From contig JAICLN010000014.1 in the NCBI GenBank assembly GCA_025925615.1, forward strand, positions 1-21,536: a stretch of 21,536 bases of DNA, read 5' to 3'. The DNA is from Actinomycetospora sp. (GTDB taxonomy: Bacteria > Actinomycetota > Actinomycetes > Mycobacteriales > Pseudonocardiaceae). The position numbers and the translations under genes were made by a program. The notes beneath the pieces were generated by a model. That model was not told where the DNA came from. It made no database searches and was given only the letters and a program-made list of their open reading frames with translations. Positions 13,321 through 20,973 of the stretch are shown here, piece after piece. How positions within the stretch are numbered: position 1 is the first letter of the stretch; the number at the start of each line of letters is the position of its first letter.

Positions 13321-15648
13321 ATGACCGTGTCGTCCGCACTGCGCAAAGCGTGGTGGGTGCTCGTGCTCGGTGCCGTGCTCGGTGCCGTCGTCGGGCTCGT
13401 CGTCGATCTGCGCCTCGCCGGGGCGGACTACACGTCGAGCTCACAGGTGTTGATCTCCGGCGGCGGGTCCTCGGACTCCTCCGACAGCGCCTACAACGCC
13501 AACCAGTACATCAACCAGCGCATGTCGACCTACGCGCAGCTGGCGTCGAGCGACCAGGTGGTCGTCCCGGCGAGCCGGCAGCTGGGCATCGACAGCGCGG
13601 ACCTCACGTCGCGGGTCACGTCGAGCATCGACGGCGACACCACGGTGCTGACGCTGAACGTGGTCGGCGCCAGCCCGGACGACGCGGTGCGGGCCGACCA
13701 GGCCGTGACGCAGGCGTTCACCCAGGCCCTCGGCACGCTGGAGACGCCACCCGGGCAGCCGCCGCGGGTCACGACGAAGGTCATCTCCGACCCGTCCACG
13801 CCGTTGGCGCGGTCGCTCCCGCCGGCGGTCGTGTTCGTGGTGGTCGGGGCGATCGCCGGCTTCCTGCTCGTACTCATCGCGGTCTCGCTCTTCGGGTCCA
13901 GCGTGCTGCGCCGGCTCGGCGGCCGGGTGGTGTCCTGGATCCGCAGCGACCCGTCCGGCATCCCCCGCCAGTTCGCCCCGCCGACGGGGGCGAACCCGAT
14001 GATGGCTCCGCCGCCGGGCTACTACCCCCCGCCGGGCCGGCCGCTGCCGCCACCGCCCCGGCCGATGGGGCCGCAGCCTCCTGGTCCCGCCATCGACCCC
14101 ACCCCGACCACCCCCGTGGCCATCGGGCCGCTCAAGGCGGCCGGCGGATCGGGCTCGGCCGAGGCCACGCAGCGGGTCACCCGTGACGGCGAGGGCTCCG
14201 CCGCCGCACCTGCCGGGTCGGGCTCGTCCGGCTCTGGACAGAAGGCGCCGTCGGCGCCGGCTGCTGCCCAGGGTTCTGCCGGCCAAGGGCCGGGCAGCCA
14301 GGGATCGGCCGGCCAGGGTTCTGCCGGCCAGCCGGGCAGCCAGGGATCGGCCGGCCAGGGTTCGGGCGGGCAGGGTTCGGCCGGCCAGGGTTCGGCCGGC
14401 CAGGGTTCGGCCGGCCAGGGTTCGGGCGGGCAGGGTTCGGGCGGGCAGAAGCCCGTCGCCGGCCCGGGGCAGGCCGGTGGGAAGCCCTCGTCGAGCGGGA
14501 ACAAGGACGTCGCGGCTGCCGGTGCTGCTGGTGCTGTCGCGGCCGGTGCCGCCGGTGCGGCTGCCGCCGCCAAGGGTTCGGCGTCGGCGCCCCCGCAGGG
14601 ACCGCAGCAGGGCCAGAACGGCAAGCCGACCCCGAAGCCGGCCGGCTCGTCGTCCGCCTCCCAACCGGGTGGCTCCGGCAACGCCCCGTCCGGCGGGCCG
14701 GGCGCGCCGTCGTCGGGGCACTCCGGTGGCCCCGGCGCGACGCCGCCGACGCCCGCACCCGGCAAGCCGAGCCCGTCGCCGGCGGGTCAGAACGGTCGTC
14801 CCTCGCCCGGTCCGGGTGGATCGGGGCCCGCGGGCAGCGGTTCGCTGGCCTCGGGTGGGTCCGGCAAGGGCGCGCAGCCGTCGCCGGGGGTCAAGCCCGC
14901 GGCTGCTGCCGCCGGGGCCGCCGCAGCCGGGGCCGCGGGTGCGGCCGCCGCGTCGCGGAGCACGAGCGGGCCCGCGAACGGCCAGAACGGCCAGAACGGC
15001 TCGACCGGTCCGAAGCCCGGCGTGTCGAAGCCGCAGGGCGCCTCGGGTCAGTCGGGCCAGTCCCAGGGTGGCCAGTCCCAGGGTGGCCAGTCGCAGGGCG
15101 GCCAGTCCCAGGGTGGCCAGTCGCAGGGCGGCCAGTCCCAGGGTGGCCAGGGCAACCAGGGCCAGGGGAGCCAGGCGCAGGGCGCCTCCGCCGCCAAGGG
15201 CCAGGGCCCGGCGGCGGGGCAGGCCGGCCCGGCCAAGAACGGCCAGCCGCTGAACAGCCAGGGCCAGAACGGGCAGCCGCAGAACGGGGTGCGGGGCGGC
15301 TCGCCGTCCCCGTCGCCCTCGGCGAAGCAGAGCCCGTCTCCGTCGGCCGACGCCCCGACGACCACCGTGGCCGCCACGGGCTCGTCGTCACCGACCCCGC
15401 GCCGCCCCGCCCCGGGCAAGCCGGTGTCGATCAAGCCGAAGGGCACTCCGGCGGGGACTCCGGCGCCCGCGAAGTCCAGCGCCAAGCCGCCGGCGCGTCC
15501 GGCCGGTCTCGACGCCGACACCGTCGCCGTCGACATGCGCCGCAAGGGCGGACCGAGCCCCACGCCGCGTCCGCGGACGAACGGGGCGCCCAACCGCGTC
15601 GGCTCGTCGGCCTCCACCGACACCGACCGCGGCTCCCGCGAGGGCTGA
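13321..15648 (+). CDS. Wzz-like protein with a very long repetitive low-complexity tail
   Basis: A 775-residue protein. Residues 1-200 are a Wzz-type co-polymerase: membrane segment (about 11-30), an extracytoplasmic part with SSSQVLISGG and NQYINQRMSTYAQLA, SDPSTPLARSLPP before the second membrane segment (about 170-195). The rest, expected in the cytoplasm, has no recognisable fold: a Pro-rich run with PPPP (about 217-260), a QGSAG-type pentapeptide array (317-375), Ala/Gly blocks (about 398-417 and 526-545), six QSQGG units (580-609), and a Pro/Ser/Lys end. No Walker motif or tyrosine cluster of BY-kinases is present. ATG 13321 is used; GTG 13309 overlaps the upstream stop as GTGA but has GGAGG only 1 nt away. 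Wzz proteins control chain length; the tail may scaffold partners. The family call is firm, the tail's role unknown. Confidence 0.85.
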   Translation: MTVSSALRKAWWVLVLGAVLGAVVGLVVDLRLAGADYTSSSQVLISGGGSSDSSDSAYNANQYINQRMSTYAQLASSDQVVVPASRQLGIDSADLTSRVTSSIDGDTTVLTLNVVGASPDDAVRADQAVTQAFTQALGTLETPPGQPPRVTTKVISDPSTPLARSLPPAVVFVVVGAIAGFLLVLIAVSLFGSSVLRRLGGRVVSWIRSDPSGIPRQFAPPTGANPMMAPPPGYYPPPGRPLPPPPRPMGPQPPGPAIDPTPTTPVAIGPLKAAGGSGSAEATQRVTRDGEGSAAAPAGSGSSGSGQKAPSAPAAAQGSAGQGPGSQGSAGQGSAGQPGSQGSAGQGSGGQGSAGQGSAGQGSAGQGSGGQGSGGQKPVAGPGQAGGKPSSSGNKDVAAAGAAGAVAAGAAGAAAAAKGSASAPPQGPQQGQNGKPTPKPAGSSSASQPGGSGNAPSGGPGAPSSGHSGGPGATPPTPAPGKPSPSPAGQNGRPSPGPGGSGPAGSGSLASGGSGKGAQPSPGVKPAAAAAGAAAAGAAGAAAASRSTSGPANGQNGQNGSTGPKPGVSKPQGASGQSGQSQGGQSQGGQSQGGQSQGGQSQGGQSQGGQGNQGQGSQAQGASAAKGQGPAAGQAGPAKNGQPLNSQGQNGQPQNGVRGGSPSPSPSAKQSPSPSADAPTTTVAATGSSSPTPRRPAPGKPVSIKPKGTPAGTPAPAKSSAKPPARPAGLDADTVAVDMRRKGGPSPTPRPRTNGAPNRVGSSASTDTDRGSREG
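14269..14445 (+). repeat. 15-bp tandem repeat array encoding QGSAG-type units
   Basis: Eleven 15-nt units plus one 12-nt unit in frame, mostly CAGGGTTCGGCCGGC or CAGGGTTCGGGCGGG, encode QGSAG, QGSGG and QGPGS variants. The 5' part is diverged (CAGGGATCGGCCGGC at 14299 and 14341 within a larger 42-nt duplication); the 3' part is almost identical, as expected from recent slippage or unequal exchange. Unit length is a multiple of three, so copy-number change keeps the frame. Confidence 0.9.
15058..15147 (+). repeat. 15-bp tandem repeat array encoding six QSQGG units
   Basis: Six perfect 15-nt units encode QSQGG. Two synonymous versions occur: A = CAGTCCCAGGGTGGC and B = CAGTCGCAGGGCGGC, in the order A-A-B-A-B-A. 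The A-B alternation suggests duplication of a 30-nt A-B pair. It lies in the cytoplasmic tail of the second Wzz-like protein. Confidence 0.92.
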
Positions 15649-15657
15649 TCACCACCT

Positions 15658-15688
15658 CCGCCCGGTCACCGCTCCGGTGCCCGGGCGG
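15658..15688 (+). terminator. Terminator-like hairpin after the second wzz gene
   Basis: CCGCCCGG-T-CACCG, loop CTC, CGGTG-C-CCGGGCGG: a 13-bp stem with one internal T/C mismatch and a 3-nt loop, starting 10 nt after the stop at 15648. No U-tract follows, which is usual for actinobacterial terminators. It can work in both directions between the convergent genes. Confidence 0.65.
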
Positions 15689-15696
15689 GCGTGTGT

Positions 15697-15870
15697 CCGG
15701 GGCCTGCTGTCCGCCTCGTTGATCAGGGGCACGCCAGGCTGGGCGGGAGCGCCGTCGGGGTGCGTGGTGTCCCCGTCGACGAGGAGCCCGGGCCGCCTGT
15801 CGGGCTCCCCGGTGATCAGGGGCACGCCAGGCAGGGCACCAGCGCCGCCAGGATGCGTGGTGTACCCCCC
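15697..15870. repeat. Imperfect tandem duplication with a 93-bp period
   Basis: The blocks 15720-15774 and 15813-15867 match at about 47 of 55 positions; both start TGATCAGGGGCACGCC and share GCGTGGTGT. Weaker similarity extends upstream of each block (GGGCC..CTGTC), so the whole unit is about 93 bp. Between the blocks, GGAGCCCG (15783-15790) and CGGGCTCC (15801-15808) form an 8-bp hairpin. The region is non-coding, between convergent stops, and could be an intergenic repeat family or a remnant. The period is a multiple of three, and on the minus strand both copies read as similar peptides, but no gene context supports coding. Confidence 0.7.
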
Positions 15871-15871
15871 A

Positions 15872-15886
15872 GCGGGCCGCGCCCGC
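15872..15886 (-). terminator. Weak hairpin downstream of the GT4 gene
   Basis: GCGGGC (15872-15877) and GCCCGC (15881-15886) form a 6-bp stem with a 3-nt loop, 18 nt beyond the stop of the minus-strand glycosyltransferase. It is the nearest candidate terminator for that operon. The stem is short, so chance is possible. Confidence 0.35.
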
Positions 15887-15904
15887 CCACACCGACGCCC
15901 GACC

Positions 15905-16954
15905 TCACCCCGAGAGCGGCCGCCGCGCCACTCGCGCGAACACCCCGGTCCACCCCGCGGCGGCGCGGTCGGCGGAGAAGTGGCGCTCGTAGTGTTCCCG
16001 GGCCCCGGCCCCGAGATCCGCGGCCGTCGCCGGGTCCGCGAGCTTCCCGAGCAGCGCGGTGAGCCCGTCCACGTCGTCCACCCCGAGCGGGGGCAGGCCG
16101 GGCGGCGCGAACTCCCCGAGCCCGCCCGAGTCGGACACGATCGTCGGCACCCCCAGCTGCATGGAGAGCACCTGCACGCCGCTCTGGGTGGCGAGCCGGT
16201 AGTGCGCGAGGGAGGCCTTGGCCCGCGCGAGCAGCGGCAGCACGTCGGCGTAGGCGAAGTGCTCGCGCCGCCACTCGACGTGCTCGGGCAGCGCCAACCG
16301 GTCCAGCGGCCCGTCGCCGAGCAGCAGGAGACGATCACCGGCCCAGGCCGGGGACGCGAGGTGGGCGGCCCACGCCGTCAAGGCCACCTCGACGTTCTTG
16401 TAGGGCGACATCCGCCCCAGGAGCACGACGTCGTGGCGCTCGGCGGCCGGCGTCGGCACCGGCGGCAGGTCCGCCTCGGGGACGTCCGACGTGAGCGGGA
16501 CGACGTCGACCCGGCGCCCGAAGCGTGCCGAGAGGACCGCCGCCACGTGCGCGCTCGGCGCCACGACGGCGGCCGCGGTCCGGGTCTGGAGGTCGAGCAC
16601 CGCGCGCTGGTGCCACGGGCGCTCCTCGTGGGCGTCGTGCGGCCGGTCGTCGTGGACGACCTGCACGAGCGGGGCGAGGCGCGTCAGGGGCAGCCAGCGC
16701 GGGTCGTGCACCATCTCGGACACGACGACGTCGGGCGCGAAGCGCCGCGCCTCGCCGGTCACCCGCGCCAGCGCCGGCAGCGTCCGGGGATCCTTGATCG
16801 CGGGATCCAGGACGCGCTCATCGGGGCGGGCGGCGACCTTCTCGTAGTGCTGGTCGGTGGTGACGATCAGCGCGGAGTGCCCGGCCTCGCGCAGCGCGTC
16901 GACCGGGACGCGGGTGAGCGTTCGCAGCCAGGGGGACAGCCAGAGGATCCTCAC
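15905..16954 (-). CDS. Glycosyltransferase, GT4-like
   Basis: A 349-residue cytoplasmic glycosyltransferase with the two-lobed GT-B fold. Seen: start RILWLSPWLRTLTRVPVDALREAGH, where this family binds the acceptor; the mid-protein VVLLGRMSPYKNVEVALTAWA; LLLLGDGPLDRLALPEH; and the nucleotide-sugar site SGVQVLSMQLGVPTIVSDSGGLGEF, where one Glu of the usual E-x7-E pair is replaced. The GTG start at 16954 overlaps the stop of the upstream GT2-GT4 gene as GTGA (16954-16951), so translation is coupled; GGGAG lies about 8 nt before it. It should add one sugar to the lipid-linked repeat unit. Donor and acceptor cannot be deduced. It is the last gene of this minus-strand group. Confidence 0.87.
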   Translation of the reverse strand: MRILWLSPWLRTLTRVPVDALREAGHSALIVTTDQHYEKVAARPDERVLDPAIKDPRTLPALARVTGEARRFAPDVVVSEMVHDPRWLPLTRLAPLVQVVHDDRPHDAHEERPWHQRAVLDLQTRTAAAVVAPSAHVAAVLSARFGRRVDVVPLTSDVPEADLPPVPTPAAERHDVVLLGRMSPYKNVEVALTAWAAHLASPAWAGDRLLLLGDGPLDRLALPEHVEWRREHFAYADVLPLLARAKASLAHYRLATQSGVQVLSMQLGVPTIVSDSGGLGEFAPPGLPPLGVDDVDGLTALLGKLADPATAADLGAGAREHYERHFSADRAAAGWTGVFARVARRPLSG

Positions 16955-18969
16955 CGCGTGCTCCCGATCTCCCGGACCGGCTCGAGCGGGGCGCCGGGAA
17001 AGGAGTGACCGAGCAGCCGCGAGAACGCCTGCTGGTAGGCGTCGGCCATCGCGGCGTCGGTGTAGTGGGCGAGGGCCCGCACCCGGCCGGCCTCGCCGAC
17101 GGCGCCGAGCCCGTCGCGGTCGTCGAGGACGGTGCGCAGTGCCGCCGTCCAGGCCTCGCGCGAGGTCGGGTCCACGACGACGCCCGCCCGTCCGTCGTCG
17201 AGCATCTCCGGGACCGTGCCGCTCGCCGAGGCCATCACCGGCACGGCCCGCGTCATCGCCTCGACCATCACGAGGGGGAACGCCTCGAAGCCGCTCGGGA
17301 CGCACAGCACGTCGGTCTCGGCGAAGGCGGCGTCCGGGCCGGCGACCTGGCCGCGCCAGCGGACCCGGTCGCGCAGCCGGGCGGGGGTGGCGGCCTCGAG
17401 CCGCTCGCGGTCCGGACCGTCGCCGAAGATGTCGAGGGTCCAGTCGTCGCGGTCGAGTGCGTCGAGGGCCTCGATCAGCAGCAGCGGGTTCTTGTACTCG
17501 ACGATCCGGGTCAGCATCGCGAAGCGGACCGGCGCGCCCGGGTCGGCCGTGGGGTGGAACGGCAACGGGTCCGCGGCGGGGATGCCGTTCGGGGCCGCCA
17601 TGACGAGGTCGGTGAGCCGCTGGTGGCGGGTCAGGTCGGCGTGGTGCTGCGCGGACAGGACGAGCAGCCCGTCGGCCGTGCGCAGGCTGGCCGCGAGCGG
17701 CTCGGAGTACGTGGCGCGGTCGAGCTCGGCGGGGTCGTGCGTCGCGGGCATCCACCACCGGCGCTGGCCGCCGACGGCGAGCCCGCCCGAGACCCGTCCG
17801 AGCGCCCGCCAGGTGCGGGCGAACCCGACCTCGGTGTTCGTGACCCCGCCGACGACGACCGCCTCGTCGCCGGCCACCTCCACCACCGGCTGCCACCAGG
17901 GCTGCATCTCCAGGCGCACCCGCGGGTCGAGCTCCGCCGTGTAGAGCCCGAGGCCCTGCAGGCACACCACCGTGACCGGGTGGCCGCGGTCGACCAGGGC
18001 GTTCGCGAGCAGCACCCGCTGGCGCTCGGCGCCCCCGAGGTCGAGGTCGTTGGTGGTCACGAGCACCCCGGGGCGGCCGGCGGCCCGGTCGCGCTGGGCG
18101 GTGAGCCGACGACGCCGGACCGCCCGCTTGGAGCGCTGCACCCGGTCCAGCGCGGCCGTCCCGAGCGAGAACACCGTCCCGGGGCCGCGGTTGCCGGCGT
18201 TGCCCAGCGCCATGATCTGCGAGGCGCGCAGCAGGTCGGACCCGCGCTGCGCCGCGAGCGTGTCACCGGAGCGGGCGCCGGTGGTGCTGTGCACGGCCTG
18301 CGGCCCGTCGTCGTCGACCAGCAACAGGCGCCACCCGGCGCGCCGGGCCGCGGGCTGCCACGTCGCGTCCTCGCCGTAGACGAAGAAGCGCTCGTCGTAG
18401 GGACCGACCGCGTCCCAGGCCGCGCGCGAGACCAGCAGGCACGAGCCCGTCATGTAGCCGTCCACCTCGCGCGGCGCGGTGGGGTAGAGGTCGGAGAGCC
18501 CGCTGCACCGCGACCGGCCGATCTGCCGGGCGTAGCCGGACGCGTCGACGAGGGTCCGCACGACCGTCGGCGCCCGGTGCGCCACGTCCCAGGGCCGCTC
18601 GCGCCCGTGCGGGTCTTCCACGGTCGGCGACACCGCCGCGACCCGCGGCTGGGCGAGGGCCGCCCGCGCGGCCGCGAGCGGTCCGATCAGCTCCGCCTCC
18701 GGGTTGAGGTGGAGCATGTCGGCGTCGGGCACCTGCGCCGCGAGCCGGTTGATCGCGGTGATGTAGCCGACGTTGGTCTCGGAGAACGTCCAGCTGACCT
18801 CGGGCCAGTGCCGTGCGAGCTCCCGGATGTCCGCCGAGTCGGTCGAGGCGTTGTCCCAGACGTGCACCCCGACGTCCGGGAGGTGCTTCTCGACGCTGCG
18901 CAGGGCGCGGTCGAGCAGGTCCGCCCGCCGGTAGGACACGATGAGCACCGCCAGGTCACGACCGCTCAC
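16951..18969 (-). CDS. Bifunctional GT2-GT4 glycosyltransferase fusion
   Basis: A 672-residue protein with two glycosyltransferase domains. Residues ~1-270 are GT2 (GT-A fold): LAVLIVSYRRADLLDRALRSV, VHVWDNASTD, NVGYITAINR, LHLNPEAEL (in place of the DxD-like LNPD of rhamnosyltransferases), MTGSCLLVSR and FFVYGEDATW. Residues ~300-650 are GT4 (GT-B fold): TTNDLDLGGAERQRVLLANAL, APNGIP, AMLTRIVEYKNPLLLIEAL, IFGDGPDRERL and the E-x7-E block GFEAFPLVMVEAM. GTG 18969 is chosen for GGAGGG about 10 nt upstream and because GT2 homology begins right after it. A single chain carrying both would add two successive sugars in the cytoplasm. It lies 100 nt after the flippase stop on the same strand. The GT2 pattern suggests a rhamnose-type donor, which is only inference. 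Confidence 0.88.
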   Translation of the reverse strand: MSGRDLAVLIVSYRRADLLDRALRSVEKHLPDVGVHVWDNASTDSADIRELARHWPEVSWTFSETNVGYITAINRLAAQVPDADMLHLNPEAELIGPLAAARAALAQPRVAAVSPTVEDPHGRERPWDVAHRAPTVVRTLVDASGYARQIGRSRCSGLSDLYPTAPREVDGYMTGSCLLVSRAAWDAVGPYDERFFVYGEDATWQPAARRAGWRLLLVDDDGPQAVHSTTGARSGDTLAAQRGSDLLRASQIMALGNAGNRGPGTVFSLGTAALDRVQRSKRAVRRRRLTAQRDRAAGRPGVLVTTNDLDLGGAERQRVLLANALVDRGHPVTVVCLQGLGLYTAELDPRVRLEMQPWWQPVVEVAGDEAVVVGGVTNTEVGFARTWRALGRVSGGLAVGGQRRWWMPATHDPAELDRATYSEPLAASLRTADGLLVLSAQHHADLTRHQRLTDLVMAAPNGIPAADPLPFHPTADPGAPVRFAMLTRIVEYKNPLLLIEALDALDRDDWTLDIFGDGPDRERLEAATPARLRDRVRWRGQVAGPDAAFAETDVLCVPSGFEAFPLVMVEAMTRAVPVMASASGTVPEMLDDGRAGVVVDPTSREAWTAALRTVLDDRDGLGAVGEAGRVRALAHYTDAAMADAYQQAFSRLLGHSFPGAPLEPVREIGSTR

Positions 18970-19069
18970 GTCGTGCGTCTCCCTCCGACCTGCCGAGCCC
19001 CGGAGGGGCGACACGGCGAGTGGGCATGGTGGCACGGACGGCGACGTGATCCGGGACATACCCCGCAGA

Positions 19070-20884
19070 TCACCGCCGTCGGATGACCCGCAGGTCCACG
19101 TACTTGCCCTGCTGGCGCATGCGGATCGTCTGCAGGGCGGCGAGGTCCAGCTCCATCGTCGGCACGTCGGTCACGTCGGCGGCCACGGGCGCGTCCCGGC
19201 GTCCGCCGTTGCGGGCGGCGCCCGCCATCGCGGTGGGCCGCAGCTGTGTGGTCTCGGCGTCGAGGGCGTCGGCCGGGGTCCGGGTGCCGGGCACCCGGGC
19301 CGTCTCCGGGAGCACGGTCGTCTCGGCGTCGAGAGCGTTCGGGACGCGGTCGGGATCGACGAACGGGCCCACGGTCGGCCCCGAGGGGGCGACACCGAGC
19401 CCCTCCTGCTCGCCGACCTCCGCGGCCTCGGCCTCCATCCGGTCGAGGCTGCGCGGGCGCAGCGCCCCGAGCAGCGCGCTGCGCATGCTCTCCGGGATCG
19501 CGCCGACGAGCAGCGCACCCCCGAAGTAGGCGATCCCGCCGGCGGCCAGGGGCACGATCAGCGGCAGGTCGTACGTCAGCCAGATGGCGCCGAGGGCGAG
19601 CAGACCCGCGGGCACGAGCCGCAGCAGGTAGCCGAAGGGCAGCGGGTGGACGCCGTGGCGACGCAGCCGCCACTGCGACATCGTCACGCCGATCGTCTCG
19701 GTGACCAGCAGCATGACACCGCACGCCACGGCGCCGAGGTGGGGCACGAGGATGACGTTCCCGACGCAGTTCACGACGAGGTTGATCGTCGACATCGTCG
19801 TCAGGTAGCGCTGTTCGTGCGCGGCGATGAGCCCGTCCGAGACGATCGCCGAGAGGAACGTCATCGCGACCGCGATGAAGAAGAACTGCAGCGGGGGCCC
19901 GGCGAAGAGCCCGACGCCGCCCTTGCCCCCGACGATGTCGGCCATGCGGTGCGCGAGCGGCCACCCGATCACCGCGATCGGGAAGCCGACCAGCAACAGG
20001 AACCGGTAGCCCTGGTCGACGGCGCGCGCGAACCGCGGCCGGTCGGTGTTGAACGTCTCGTTGATCGTGGACAGCACCGAGCGCTCGAAGACCTGCGAGA
20101 TCAGCGTCAGGGTGAACGCGATCTGCAGCGCGGTGTAGTACCCGGAGACCTGTTCGGCGGGGGCGAGGATCGAGAGGATCAGGCCGTCCGCGCGCCAGTA
20201 CAGCACCGCGATGATCGCGATGACGGTGAGCGGGAAGGCCTCCTTGAGCAGGCCCCACATCCGCCGCCAGTCGACGATCCAGCGGATCTCGGCGAGGCGC
20301 CGCGCGCCCCACCACTGGATCACCAGCCGCAGCGCCTGCGGGAGGATCTGCACGGCGCACATCGCCAGCAGGCCCAGGTCGAAGTACGCGACCGCCGCGG
20401 CCGACGAGAGCGTCAGCACCCGCGAGAGGAACTCCGCGGAGGCCGCCGAGGAGTACCGGACCTTGATGTCGAAGACCGGCTCGTAGCAGCTCGAGATGGT
20501 CGTGAAGATCAGCCCGACGGCGAGCACGAGCACCGCGGCCTGCTGCGTCCAGTCGCCCCAGTACACCCCGACGCCGGCGACACCGGCGACGATCGCCAGC
20601 GGCAGCGCGTAGAGCGTGGAGAACGAGACGTTCATCCCCACGAGCCGCTCGAGGTTGCCCCCGTGCCCGGTGACCCGGCGGACGACGATCGTGCCCACGC
20701 CGAGCTCGGTGAACGCCTCGAAGGTCTGGGCGAAGACGACGGCCGTGGCCATGATGCCGTAGCCGTTCGAACCGAGGTATCGGGTCGCGATGGCGATCGT
20801 CACCATCGACAGCGGGAGGGCCGAGAACTTCGCCAGCACCTGGATGACGACGCCGCGCGCGATCGCCGTGGACCGGGTGCTCAT
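19070..20884 (-). CDS. Wzx-type polysaccharide flippase with a cytoplasmic tail
   Basis: A 604-residue MATE/MOP-superfamily membrane protein that would flip the lipid-linked repeat unit. Residues ~1-455 hold about 12-14 hydrophobic segments, beginning VVIQVLAKFSALPLSMVTIAIATRYLGSNGYGIMATAVVFAQTF-like helices typical of Wzx; conserved charged turns such as YWRADGLILSILAP and FERSVLSTINETF are visible. The last ~149 residues are a hydrophilic tail, expected in the cytoplasm, with two copies of the word ALDAETT (DAETT at 519-523 and 542-546) and an Arg-rich end. ATG 20884 has no Shine-Dalgarno but follows TAGCAT (20898-20893) by 8 nt, so the mRNA may be leaderless. An earlier in-frame start at 20944 adds a basic, unconserved stretch and is rejected. 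It leads the minus-strand glycosyltransferase group. Confidence 0.9.
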   Translation of the reverse strand: MSTRSTAIARGVVIQVLAKFSALPLSMVTIAIATRYLGSNGYGIMATAVVFAQTFEAFTELGVGTIVVRRVTGHGGNLERLVGMNVSFSTLYALPLAIVAGVAGVGVYWGDWTQQAAVLVLAVGLIFTTISSCYEPVFDIKVRYSSAASAEFLSRVLTLSSAAAVAYFDLGLLAMCAVQILPQALRLVIQWWGARRLAEIRWIVDWRRMWGLLKEAFPLTVIAIIAVLYWRADGLILSILAPAEQVSGYYTALQIAFTLTLISQVFERSVLSTINETFNTDRPRFARAVDQGYRFLLLVGFPIAVIGWPLAHRMADIVGGKGGVGLFAGPPLQFFFIAVAMTFLSAIVSDGLIAAHEQRYLTTMSTINLVVNCVGNVILVPHLGAVACGVMLLVTETIGVTMSQWRLRRHGVHPLPFGYLLRLVPAGLLALGAIWLTYDLPLIVPLAAGGIAYFGGALLVGAIPESMRSALLGALRPRSLDRMEAEAAEVGEQEGLGVAPSGPTVGPFVDPDRVPNALDAETTVLPETARVPGTRTPADALDAETTQLRPTAMAGAARNGGRRDAPVAADVTDVPTMELDLAALQTIRMRQQGKYVDLRVIRRR

Positions 20885-20892
20885 CGTTTCGG

Positions 20893-20917
20893 ATGCTACT
20901 CGTGCGGAGCCGCACGA
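20893..20917 (-). promoter_or_regulatory. Flippase promoter with adjacent inverted repeat
   Basis: On the minus strand TAGCAT (20898-20893) is a TANNNT-type -10 placed 8 nt from the flippase ATG. One base further upstream, TCGTGCGG (20900-20907) and CCGCACGA (20910-20917) form a perfect 8-bp inverted repeat with a 2-nt spacer, lying between -10 and -35. No good -35 is seen. The position fits a repressor site. Confidence 0.4.
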
Positions 20918-20960
20918 CCGTCGGCGGCGGGCGCCCCCGGGCACCCTCTCAGCGGCTGGT

Positions 20961-20966
20961 TAGGGT
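20961..20966 (+). promoter_or_regulatory. Possible leaderless -10 for the galE-like gene
   Basis: TAGGGT fits TANNNT and lies 7 nt before the GTG start at 20974, the usual distance for leaderless transcripts in actinobacteria. No -35 is recognised. GAGGTG at the start codon gives no properly spaced ribosome binding site, which favours a leaderless start. Confidence 0.4.
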
Positions 20967-20973
20967 CCGCGAG

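Noticed and set aside
10880..13444. An 854-codon open frame antisense to the Wzz-Wzy fusion
   Set aside because: It mirrors the strongly biased codons of the real membrane protein; its translation is rich in Arg, Asp, His and Gly and shows no family motif.
14269..15147. Tandem repeats considered as a CRISPR array
   Set aside because: Units are 15 nt, contiguous without spacers and in frame within a coding region.
15649..16338. A 229-codon minus-strand frame covering the 93-bp duplication
   Set aside because: It is out of frame with the real GT4 gene that it overlaps, has no start signal, and the GT4 frame carries all the motifs there.
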